A stretch of 7,322 nucleotides of DNA from an uncultured Acetatifactor sp. (GCA_910584435.1 CAJUAP010000063.1:15512-22833); one strand, 5' to 3'. Positions 1-5,999 are shown, counted from the first letter of the stretch. The notes: a model not told the origin generated them from the sequence alone. Made by a program: numbers and translations.

Positions 1-120
1 CATTCTATCGCTTTCTGTCTTGTTTATAGTCATATTATACATCATCAGCACAATTTTCTCAATCATTTTAATATACTCCAAGTACACTTCTTCTCTCTTA
101 TAATTGCCAGCCCATTCCAT
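1..120 (-). CDS. Possible partial or broken gene running off the left edge
   Basis: Read leftward from an ATG at 120-118, the minus strand is open for 40 codons to the window edge. It gives a lysine/glutamate-rich, helical-looking peptide starting MEWAGNYKREEVYLEYIKM. I do not recognise the family. There is no Shine-Dalgarno sequence before this ATG, and the codon directly before it is TGA. In another minus frame the preceding bases (about 160-105) read VIWLYRYIDFLNGM and then also stop. The two readings join plausibly (YIDFLNGM then EWAGNYKREE), which suggests one older reading frame split by a frameshift. This could be a pseudogene remnant, a partial real gene, or chance. The rest of the protein lies outside the window. 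Confidence 0.3.
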   Translation of the reverse strand, partial: MEWAGNYKREEVYLEYIKMIEKIVLMMYNMTINKTESDRM

Positions 121-165
121 TCAGGAAATCAATATACCTGTATAGCCAAATAACTCATTTTCTGC

Positions 166-194
166 TTGACATAATACCTGAAGAGGTATATAGT
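166..194 (+). promoter_or_regulatory. Sigma-70-type promoter of the glnA leader
   Basis: TTGACA (166-171, perfect -35), a 17-bp spacer and TATAGT (189-194, five of six bases match the -10 consensus). The predicted start, around 200-201, falls on the first base of the ANTAR-type hairpin, which supports this being the real promoter. The spacer holds a perfect 6-bp inverted repeat (ATACCT 174-179, AGGTAT 184-189) reaching into the -10 box, a possible operator. No TnrA/GlnR-type box was recognised nearby. Confidence 0.75.
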
Positions 195-200
195 GCTAAT

Positions 201-222
201 AAATGAGCAAAGGCGTTCATTT
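201..222 (+). promoter_or_regulatory. ANTAR-target hairpin P1 with AAAGGC hexaloop
   Basis: AAATGAGC (201-208) pairs with GTTCATTT (215-222) in an 8-bp stem with one G-U pair, exposing a six-base loop AAAGGC (209-214). Characterised ANTAR RNA targets (for example the amiE, nas and eut leaders) carry hexaloops with A at position 1 and G at position 4, and both are present here. The hairpin lies at the predicted 5' end of the glnA leader, just before a terminator. An ANTAR protein is encoded in the same unit at 2012-2596. Confidence 0.7.
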
Positions 223-223
223 C

Positions 224-266
224 AGCATATACCATCAAAGGCTGGAATAAATGCTTTTTCTATTTT
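224..266 (+). terminator. Conditional terminator overlapping the second AAAGGC (P2)
   Basis: AGCAT (224-228) pairs with ATGCT (251-255). After one A-A mismatch, TA (230-231) pairs with TA (248-249) and CCA (232-234) with TGG (243-245). The 3' side runs into TTTTTCTATTTT (255-266), as in an intrinsic terminator. The apical loop contains AAAGGC (237-242), identical to the P1 loop and 28 nt downstream of it. The likely role is to stop transcription in the leader unless an ANTAR protein holds the P1/P2 form. Weak point: C236 and U243, which would close a strict six-base P2 loop, do not pair, so the second loop reads as eight bases. Confidence 0.6.
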
Positions 267-333
267 GGAGAATTGCTGTTTTTACTTTCTGTTATTTTAT
301 ATTGCACACCAATTAAATTTATAGTATGACCCG

Positions 334-396
334 ACTGCAGACCGCCAGCCAGAAGCATGCCTGATTGGATTACTGTAAGTTCCGGCGGTCTGCAGT
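334..396 (+). promoter_or_regulatory. 13-bp GC-rich hairpin in the glnA leader
   Basis: ACTGCAGACCGCC (334-346) and GGCGGTCTGCAGT (384-396) are perfect inverted repeats separated by 37 nt that could fold into smaller stems. No T-run follows, so it is not a simple terminator. CGGCGG (383-388) could pair instead with CCGCCG (441-446), which would open the long stem, so two leader folds are possible. It lies between the terminator and the glnA ribosome site. I do not recognise a known riboswitch class. It could also be a protein site in DNA. Confidence 0.45.
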
Positions 397-495
397 ATAA
401 CTGAAATTGCAACAGACACTTTAAGATTGTAATTATATGTCCGCCGCTTTTGAAATTTAATGCATTCCATCACATGCGGGCGAGGAGGTATCTAC

Positions 496-1728
496 ATGAA
501 ATATTCAAAACAAGAAGTAATGCAATACGTTCAGGAAGAAGATGTGAAATTCATCCGCCTTGCCTTCTGTGATGTGTTTGGCCGGCAGAAGAACATATCC
601 ATAATGCCCCAGGAACTGCCCCGCGCTTTTGACTACGGAATTGCTTTCGATGCTTCCTCCGTTGCCGGCTTCGGAGACGAGACACATTCTGACCTGCTGC
701 TCCGCCCGGATACAGAGACATTGATGGTACTTCCCTGGCGGCCGGAACATGGCAAAGTAGTGCGGATGTTCTCCGGCATCACCTATCCTGATGGCAGACC
801 ATTTGAATGCGATACCAGAAATCTGTTGAAAAATGCTGTCGCACAGGCGGCAGACGCCGGATACCGCTTTTCTTTTGGCGCGGAACAGGAATTCTACCTT
901 TTCCATCTGGACGAGAACGGCAAACCAACCAAAATCCCCTATGATGATGCCGGCTACATGGATATTGCGCCTGATGACAGAGGCGAAAACATCCGCCGGG
1001 AAATCTGCCTAACTCTTGAGCAAATGGGGATTCGTCCGGAAAGTTCCCACCACGAAGAAGGCCCCGGTCAAAATGAAATTGACTTTCGGTACTCCAATGC
1101 CGTCACGGCCGCAGACAATGCCATGACCTTCCGCACTGTTGCCAAAACAATTGCACACCGCAACGGACTGATTGCTGATTTCGGCCCCAAACCTCTTGCC
1201 GACAAACCCGGAAACGGGTTCCACATCAATGTATCCGTCAATGCGTCTGCCAACGCCGCAGATCCAATGGATGCTCTCCCTCCTATGATTGCCGGCATTC
1301 TTGAAAAAACAAGAGAAATGACTATATTTCTGAATCCGTCACAAGATTCTTATCAACGCTTTGGCAGCCAAAAAGCGCCAAAATATATTTCATGGTCCAA
1401 TGGGAATCGTTCTCAGCTGATAAGAATCCCTGCGGCAGAAGGGGAATATCGTCGTGCAGAGCTTCGTTCTCCCGACCCGACGGCTAATCCCTATGCGGCC
1501 TTTGCATTGATTATTTATGCAGGTCTATACGGGATAACGAACAAACTTCCCTTGCCGCCGGCGGCTGACTATAACCTGTATAAAGCTGATGCGGCAAATC
1601 TGGCACAATTCAGCCAACTGCCTGCGGATTTACAGGCTGCTCGCAAAGCAGCGTTTGACAGCCCTTTTATCAGAGCGCATATTCCCACTGCCATTCTGGA
1701 TATCTATTGCGGCAGACAATTACCATAG
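496..1728 (+). CDS. glnA: Type I glutamine synthetase
   Basis: ATP-dependent ligation of ammonia to glutamate to make glutamine, the cytoplasmic entry point of nitrogen assimilation. The 410 residues carry the family motifs in order: FDASSVAGF in the beta-grasp part, GAEQEF (128-133, metal-binding Glu residues), HHEEGPGQNEIDF (185-197), NGFH (240-243, catalytic-domain His), NRSQLIRIP (304-312) and AELRSPDPTANPY (321 onward, Glu/Arg of the active site). NLY at 360-362 aligns with the loop that is adenylylated in enterobacteria; whether it is used here is unknown. At 410 aa it is somewhat shorter than the usual 440-470. The chosen ATG at 496 has AGGAGG (483-488) seven bases upstream. An in-frame ATG at 460 is open but has no ribosome site and adds 12 non-family residues. 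The leader suggests ANTAR-controlled antitermination, and no terminator was seen between glnA and the downstream regulator, so they are probably cotranscribed. Confidence 0.95.
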   Translation: MKYSKQEVMQYVQEEDVKFIRLAFCDVFGRQKNISIMPQELPRAFDYGIAFDASSVAGFGDETHSDLLLRPDTETLMVLPWRPEHGKVVRMFSGITYPDGRPFECDTRNLLKNAVAQAADAGYRFSFGAEQEFYLFHLDENGKPTKIPYDDAGYMDIAPDDRGENIRREICLTLEQMGIRPESSHHEEGPGQNEIDFRYSNAVTAADNAMTFRTVAKTIAHRNGLIADFGPKPLADKPGNGFHINVSVNASANAADPMDALPPMIAGILEKTREMTIFLNPSQDSYQRFGSQKAPKYISWSNGNRSQLIRIPAAEGEYRRAELRSPDPTANPYAAFALIIYAGLYGITNKLPLPPAADYNLYKADAANLAQFSQLPADLQAARKAAFDSPFIRAHIPTAILDIYCGRQLP

Positions 1729-1758
1729 GCTTGCTGACGATAGTAAATCATGCAGTGC

Positions 1759-1980
1759 AAAGCCGGAGCTTATGTCATTCGGCTTCAAAAAGGAAACGAA
1801 GCATGCTGCTCAAAGCCGGAACCTGCTTCATTTAGCTTCAAAAGGAGACGAAGCATGCCGCTCAAAGCCGGAACCTGCTTCATTCGGCTTCAAAAAGGAA
1901 GCGAAGCATGCCGCCTAAAGCCGGAACCTGCTTCATTTAGCTTCAAAACAGAAGCCAAACATACAGCTCCAAAACCGAAG
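1759..1980 (+). repeat. 52/53-bp tandem repeats, four copies plus a degenerate fifth
   Basis: The anchor AAAGCCGGA recurs at 1759, 1812, 1864 and 1917, with a decayed copy near 1970, giving periods of 53, 52 and 53 bp. Copies alternate in type: 1 and 3 read CATTCGGCTTC in the middle, 2 and 4 read CATTTAGCTTC, so the array looks like a duplicated 105-bp dimer. In types 1 and 3, AAGCCGGA can pair with TTCGGCTT. Each copy also has GCTTC followed by GAAGC, except that the last is changed at its end. It fills the glnA-nitR gap. Because 105 is a multiple of three, one frame stays open across it. It may be a hairpin array affecting RNA stability or regulator expression, or simply a minisatellite. 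Confidence 0.9.
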
Positions 1981-2010
1981 CACACAGTACAGTGCAGAAA
2001 CGAGGTCTAA
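1855..2010 (+). CDS. Possible small ORF in the repeat array, coupled to nitR
   Basis: An ATG at 1855 has AGGAG (1843-1847) seven bases upstream and opens a 51-codon frame made largely of repeat sequence (starting MPLKAGTCFIRLQKG). It ends at TAA 2008-2010, one base before the nitR ATG, so translation could be coupled. The same frame is open back to an ATG at 1750 that lacks a ribosome site. The peptide is basic with scattered cysteines and matches no family I know. It is equally likely to be a by-product of the repeat. Its possible role is as a leader ORF whose translation delivers ribosomes to nitR. Confidence 0.25.
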   Translation: MPLKAGTCFIRLQKGSEACRLKPEPASFSFKTEAKHTAPKPKHTVQCRNEV

Positions 2011-2011
2011 A

Positions 2012-2596
2012 ATGAGTTTGGAAGAAAGAGTATACAGTGTCCTTGTTGCTTCGGCATCGGAAAAGATTAATGATGCTTTACTGCCCCTGCTCCCGGTATC
2101 CGCCTTTTCACCGGTACACTCTGTTTCCAATGTCAGTGCCGCGCAGCGAATGCTTGCCGAACAGAGCTTTGATTTTGTTATCATCAACTCTCCGCTGCCC
2201 GATGATCCCGGTGTGCGTTTTGCCGTTGATGCCTGTACCTCAAAAGGGACTATCGTATTACTGCTGGTCAAATCAGAAATTTATATGGGAATATATGACA
2301 AAGTGGTATCGCATGGCGTATTTACACTATCCAAACCCACTTCAAAACAGGCTCTGGCACAGGCGCTCTGCTGGATGACCAGCGCCAGAGAGCGTCTGCG
2401 CAGCATGGAGAAAAAGACCTTATCCATCGAAGAGAAAATGGAAGAAATCAAACTTGTCAACCGCGCCAAGTGGCTGTTAATCCATGAGTTGAAAATGGAT
2501 GAACCCCAGGCGCATCATTATATTGAGAAGCAGGCTATGAACCTATGCCTTACCAAACGAAAGGTGGCCGAAAATATCATCAATACCTATTCCTGA
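2012..2596 (+). CDS. nitR: ANTAR-domain antiterminator with pseudo-receiver (NitR-like)
   Basis: A predicted RNA-binding transcription antiterminator of 194 residues. Residues about 6-125 have the pattern of a response-regulator receiver, including KP at 108-109, but the acidic pair of the first strand is absent (VLVASASE) and the phospho-acceptor position reads Asn59 (VIINSPLP). It is therefore probably not phosphorylated. Residues about 127-150 are likely a coiled-coil linker. Residues about 143-193 match ANTAR: AKWLLIHELKMDEPQAHHYI followed by the VAENII helix. ANTAR domains bind paired AnnGnn hexaloop hairpins and prevent terminator formation, and such a motif stands in the leader of this same unit (201-266). 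A glnA-linked ANTAR regulator called NitR is known from solventogenic clostridia, and the symbol is given by that analogy. ATG at 2012 follows GAGG (2002-2005) by six bases. The activating signal, perhaps nitrogen status through a partner protein, is unknown. Confidence 0.85.
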   Translation: MSLEERVYSVLVASASEKINDALLPLLPVSAFSPVHSVSNVSAAQRMLAEQSFDFVIINSPLPDDPGVRFAVDACTSKGTIVLLLVKSEIYMGIYDKVVSHGVFTLSKPTSKQALAQALCWMTSARERLRSMEKKTLSIEEKMEEIKLVNRAKWLLIHELKMDEPQAHHYIEKQAMNLCLTKRKVAENIINTYS

Positions 2597-2632
2597 AAAT
2601 GCCATGGAATATGCTGCCGCCTTCTCTTTCCC

Positions 2633-3712
2633 CTATTCATAGTCCTCAATTCTCCACTCATCCTGCCAGTCAATAAACACCATGCCGTTGGGATATTCTT
2701 CACATGCCTCCACAAAACGCAGCGGCAGCCACACATAATCCGCAATGGATGTATTTGCCCTGGAATCACCCGGATGCCCTTTTTTCAACCTGGCAAGTTC
2801 CTCCCGATCCGCATGGGGATCAAACATCATGGAAAACAATTTCTCATAGCGTTCATAGGGAATATCCATATGCCCCGGCTGCCACCTGTCCCCACAGGCA
2901 ATATATAAATCCTTCTTCCCTTGCACCTTGAACACAGAAGATATCTGAGAATGCCAGGAAGTATTCGTTGCATCCCCCGGATGGGGATTTCCCAGCACTG
3001 TGTAAGGCCCATGCCAGGTATCTGCCACCGCTGCCTCCGATGGATTAGGCATATAACCAGTTGTACCGCTGGTCAGAAGGAAATGTTTGTAGTTCCGCAC
3101 AAAATGAGCTGTTGCCTCACGGACATAGGGCGGATGCGTGTGTGGAAAATGCGTACTGTAATAACCGGTTACATTTGTGTAATCATCTGTGAGGTCTGCA
3201 CAGATAGTTTCCGAATGTACCCGTTCAAAATAATAGTACGCCTTACCGTCCGGTGCCACTGCCAAGTCAAAATCACCTGCGGACATATTCAGGGGCCGCA
3301 GTCCCTCCCGTACTTTGGTATAGGGACCCAGGAAATGATCCGCTGTCAGAATCGTTGCTGTCTGCTCCCCGTTTTTCTGCATGATTTTCAGCCAGGCAAC
3401 ATACTTCTTCGTCCTTTTGTTATAAATAATATGTGGCCTGTCCATCATGGAAGACGGATGCAGAGAAGATTTCTCATCCTCCGGCTCCGGAGGAATAATC
3501 AAACCCTTGTCTTCCCAATTATAGAGATCCCGGGATGCATAAGCTCTGACGCCCCAGTGCCAGATGCCGTTTCTGCCATCGGTCTTCTCTTTATTTTCCC
3601 CATAGAAATAATACATTCCATCAATATAAATTACAGAACCCCCATGGGCCTGTATCCGCTCCCCCTCCGTATCCAGCCATATCCGGCCGGGTCTGATGCT
3701 ATTATAAACCAT
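2633..3712 (-). CDS. GH43-family glycosidase, IQAHGG type (galactanase-like)
   Basis: Predicted five-bladed beta-propeller glycoside hydrolase of 359 residues, a full single-domain length. Visible motifs: IQAHGG (20-25), YYFYGENK (34-41), SRDLYNWEDKG (60-70), DRPHIIYN (91-98), GDFDL (146-150), REATAHF (198-204), SQISSVF (255-261) and a closing YVWLPLRF (326-333). The style fits the GH43 subfamilies that include exo-beta-1,3-galactanases (subfamily 24 and relatives). In that group the general acid is Glu, here probably E199, and the usual Asp base is missing, with a Gln proposed instead, here probably Q256. D91 stands where those enzymes have a modulating acid. These assignments are from memory of the family, not an alignment. 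There is no signal peptide, transmembrane segment or carbohydrate-binding module, so it should act inside the cell on imported oligosaccharides. Start ATG at 3712; AAAGG lies about ten bases upstream. It converges on nitR with a 36-bp gap and no clear terminator. The exact substrate is uncertain. Confidence 0.8.
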   Translation of the reverse strand: MVYNSIRPGRIWLDTEGERIQAHGGSVIYIDGMYYFYGENKEKTDGRNGIWHWGVRAYASRDLYNWEDKGLIIPPEPEDEKSSLHPSSMMDRPHIIYNKRTKKYVAWLKIMQKNGEQTATILTADHFLGPYTKVREGLRPLNMSAGDFDLAVAPDGKAYYYFERVHSETICADLTDDYTNVTGYYSTHFPHTHPPYVREATAHFVRNYKHFLLTSGTTGYMPNPSEAAVADTWHGPYTVLGNPHPGDATNTSWHSQISSVFKVQGKKDLYIACGDRWQPGHMDIPYERYEKLFSMMFDPHADREELARLKKGHPGDSRANTSIADYVWLPLRFVEACEEYPNGMVFIDWQDEWRIEDYE

Positions 3713-3766
3713 AACGCTGCAGCCTTTCTAAAATTATTTTCCTTGTCCCCACCGGCTTCCTCCTGA

Positions 3767-3780
3767 TTCTCATTTGAGAA
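3767..3780. promoter_or_regulatory. 14-bp palindrome upstream of the GH43 gene
   Basis: TTCTCA-TT-TGAGAA is a perfect 6-bp dyad with a two-base centre, about 55 bp upstream of the GH43 start. That is the size and position expected for a dimeric repressor operator. No convincing -35/-10 pair was found around it on the minus strand, and no regulator for it is encoded in the window. It may be chance. Confidence 0.3.
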
Positions 3781-3861
3781 AACCTCTGTGCCATCCATGC
3801 ACCAATTAAAAAATGACCTCAATACTTTTCATCCTCGACACTCCAATCCTGCTTATCAGCT

Positions 3862-5595
3862 TTACCATGCTGTCTCCTGGCAAATCTGCTCTGTGCCAAT
3901 GAGACATTTCTTTCCAGAAAAGGCGAAACCGTATTTTCTGATATTTTCCGGTGCAATGCCATCGGCTTCCAGCTTAACTGCATATTGCTTCTCCTGAATC
4001 TGGGCAAGTGCATTTGCGACCGTTTCCTCAAGGCTTTTTTCCTTCCTGGGTTTATAAACTTTAAACTCTATAATATAAGCCTTATCGTTCTCCCGATTAA
4101 CCGGAACCATCATTACGTCATATCGTCCGAAACCGCTTTCCCTGTTGGAAGTAATCGTAAACCGTTCTTCCAGCCCTACCATCAGCCCCAGAACAAAACC
4201 ATGATAAAAGCGCTCCGGTTCATCCTCCTTGGAGGCGTTCTTTGCAATATCAAAACTCGAAAAACTCTGCAAAGCAATTTTATTCATAAACTCATTCATC
4301 GCTTCCACATCGTCCATGAGCAAGGCTTTGATGAAATCGTTATAACTTGTATGCAGTCTTCCCCCGAACCACCCCCGTATCATTTTCGCAAACATTCTGC
4401 GCACCTCATGATTTGTCACCGTAAGCTCATATTTTTCTTCCTCAAGGCTATCATGAATATTTATATCATCTATGGAAACCACCCGCAGATATCCGCTTGC
4501 AAGCAGCAGGCTCCAGACGGCATTTTCATCATCTGCAAGCTGATGATATACCATCTGCTCATCAACGGGAGTTACAATCGTCCGTCCCTCAAGCAGCTGC
4601 TCGAATTTCTGCTTGATATCCGCACTGCCCTCACGTATCAGCCTGCTCACAAGTCCGTTGGAGCTTGTATCCGCCCAATACGGCTTGTATTTTGCACCAT
4701 TTGCAATAAACGAAACAACGGACCACGGGTTATATATATTCGTAATACTGCCAAAAGTAAAGCCGTCATACCATTTCTTCACCCTCTGCTTTTCCCCGCC
4801 CATCCCCATTTCATCAAGCGCATAAAATACTTCCTGTTCTGTGAACCCGAAACATCGAGCATATTTTTCGGATGTAGTAGTCACCACTTCCAGGTTATTA
4901 AAATCCGAGAAAATAGATTCTTTTGAAATCCGTGTTATACCTGTAATCAGCCCCCTGTATATATGCTGATTTGTCTTAAAAGTTGCATTGAAAAAGTTTC
5001 TGAAAAATCCGGCCGCCCTGTCCCAATATCCTGACAGCCATGCCTCCTGCATGGGAGTATCATATTCATCAAGCAAAACTATGACATTTCTGCCATAATA
5101 CCGGCTGAGGAAATTTGTCAATATATGAATGGAATCCGCCGCCGCAGCTTCACTCATACCCGGCTTAATGCTGTTAAAATATTCCTTTTCATTATCACTG
5201 AGAACATCCCCCTCCAGCAGATATCTGTTTTCCTGATAAATCTCAAAGATAATATTTGCTATGGAATATTTCATTCCCTCATAATCCACTGATTTTACCT
5301 TTGCAAAACTCACAAATACCACCGGATAACTTCCCTGCAGTTTTCTGTACTTCTCATCTCCCCATACGGAAAGCCCCTCAAAAAGATCTGCCCCGTCCAC
5401 ATATTGATTGGAAAAAAAGCACTCCACCATATTCAGATTCAATGTTTTTCCAAAACGCCTGGGACGTGTAATCAATGTAACGCTGTCTTCATTTTCCCAC
5501 CATTCCCGAATGAAATCTGTCTTATCCACATAAAAGATATTTTTACGCCTGATCTCTTCAAAGCTCTGCAGACCAATTGCTGCTTTACCAAGCAT
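3862..5595 (-). CDS. AAA-ATPase-like / PD-(D/E)XK nuclease-like protein
   Basis: A two-domain protein of a large family (PF09820-like ATPase plus PF08011-like nuclease fold) common in gut anaerobes. Its cellular role is not established; defence or mobile-element functions have been suggested. Numbered from the ATG at 5595 (577 aa): IGLQSFEEIR (7-16) and FYVDKTDFI (21-29) are the family N terminus, RPRRFGKT (44-51) is Walker A, IVLLDEYD (172-179) is Walker B, and YDGFTFG (276-282) and YNPWSV (288-293) follow. The C-terminal domain has FYHG (463-466), D493 in GRYDVMM, and E510-x-K512 in IIEFKVYK, so the nuclease triad looks intact. AGGAGG lies at 5612-5607: the ATG at 5604 is only two bases from it, the in-frame ATG at 5595 is eleven, and a GTG at 5607 overlaps it. 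I prefer 5595 because it gives the usual short N terminus. The stop is 149 bp before the GH43 start on the same strand. It appears complete. Confidence 0.88.
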   Translation of the reverse strand: MLGKAAIGLQSFEEIRRKNIFYVDKTDFIREWWENEDSVTLITRPRRFGKTLNLNMVECFFSNQYVDGADLFEGLSVWGDEKYRKLQGSYPVVFVSFAKVKSVDYEGMKYSIANIIFEIYQENRYLLEGDVLSDNEKEYFNSIKPGMSEAAAADSIHILTNFLSRYYGRNVIVLLDEYDTPMQEAWLSGYWDRAAGFFRNFFNATFKTNQHIYRGLITGITRISKESIFSDFNNLEVVTTTSEKYARCFGFTEQEVFYALDEMGMGGEKQRVKKWYDGFTFGSITNIYNPWSVVSFIANGAKYKPYWADTSSNGLVSRLIREGSADIKQKFEQLLEGRTIVTPVDEQMVYHQLADDENAVWSLLLASGYLRVVSIDDINIHDSLEEEKYELTVTNHEVRRMFAKMIRGWFGGRLHTSYNDFIKALLMDDVEAMNEFMNKIALQSFSSFDIAKNASKEDEPERFYHGFVLGLMVGLEERFTITSNRESGFGRYDVMMVPVNRENDKAYIIEFKVYKPRKEKSLEETVANALAQIQEKQYAVKLEADGIAPENIRKYGFAFSGKKCLIGTEQICQETAW

Positions 5596-5622
5596 AGCAT
5601 CCATCACCTCCTTATGCTGTGA

Positions 5623-5734
5623 TGTTCTTATTTCAATGTTCTTATTTCAGTGTTCTTATTTCAGTGTTCTTATTTCAGTGTTTTCATTTCAGTGTTTTCA
5701 TTTCAGTGTTTTTATTTCAATGTTCCTATTTCCT
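5623..5734 (-). repeat. 14-bp tandem repeat, eight copies, upstream of the ATPase gene
   Basis: The plus-strand unit TGTTCTTATTTCAG recurs eight times without gaps. Copies 1-4 are nearly identical, copies 5-7 carry small changes (TGTTTTCATTTCAG, TGTTTTTATTTCAA), and copy 8 is decayed at its end. On the minus strand this is a purine-rich tract (CTGAAATAAGAACA) ending about 11 bp before the AGGAGG of the ATPase gene, so it is either its 5' untranslated leader or lies between promoter and ribosome site. Identical central copies suggest recent slippage and possible copy-number variation. Confidence 0.95.
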
Positions 5735-5935
5735 GAAATCCTTTATATCCGGGATTCAGATTATTCCCATTCAAGTACCCTCCATACAATTGTCATATAT
5801 CATAAATGCCTCTCTAATATGATTCTACTGCCATGAATCAACCGCAAAACAACTCAGATTAATTAAAGTTTATGCCCAAGCCGTCAAAAAGTCAATGCTC
5901 TGGGACATAATTCCGATAAACCGTTTCGACAAATA

Positions 5936-5960
5936 TTACTGTTCACTCCGTTCACAGTAA
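5936..5960. repeat. 7-bp hairpin/dyad with internal GTTCAC pair
   Basis: TTACTGT (5936-5942) and ACAGTAA (5954-5960) are perfect inverted repeats around 11 bp. Two direct GTTCAC hexamers (5941-5946, 5950-5955) lie inside. On the minus strand a weak TTGTTA and TAATAT are separated by 19 bp that hold this dyad, resembling a MerR-type promoter, but no MerR gene is present and the boxes match poorly. Total size and symmetry would also suit a recombinase core site. Confidence 0.35.
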
Positions 5961-5999
5961 CAAGCCTCCGTAGAAGACTTTAGGCACAGAAATCGCAAG

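Noticed and set aside
302..330. Second glnA promoter (TTGCAC, 17 bp, TATGAC)
   Set aside because: Only three and four of six bases match the consensus boxes, far weaker than the promoter at 166-194.
460..495. Upstream ATG extending glnA by 12 residues
   Set aside because: No ribosome site before 460, and the added residues are unlike the family. The ATG at 496 has AGGAGG at ideal spacing.
1589..1918. Second frame through the end of glnA and the repeats
   Set aside because: It overlaps the end of glnA out of frame and then the repeat array, has no ribosome site, and is a shadow.
1830..1960. Further ANTAR hexaloops in the intergenic repeats
   Set aside because: GCTTC/GAAGC stems in copies 3 and 4 give loops AAAAAG and AAAACA, which lack G at position 4.
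1759..1980. CRISPR array
   Set aside because: The whole 52/53-bp unit is conserved, with no variable spacers separated by constant repeats, and no cas gene is present.
2597..2632. Bidirectional terminator between nitR and the GH43 gene
   Set aside because: No stem of useful length with a T-run was found in the 36-bp gap on either strand.
2921..3766. Plus-strand frame of 281 codons
   Set aside because: Antisense to the GH43 gene, with odd composition rich in Cys, Met and Arg and no motifs.
3985..4926. Long plus-strand frame of 313 codons
   Set aside because: It lies wholly antisense to the ATPase/nuclease gene, which has clear Walker and nuclease motifs. The antisense peptide has no recognisable motif.
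5619..5836. Two overlapping plus-strand frames rich in Phe, Ser and Cys
   Set aside because: They only translate the 14-bp tandem repeat in different frames. No ribosome site and no family features.
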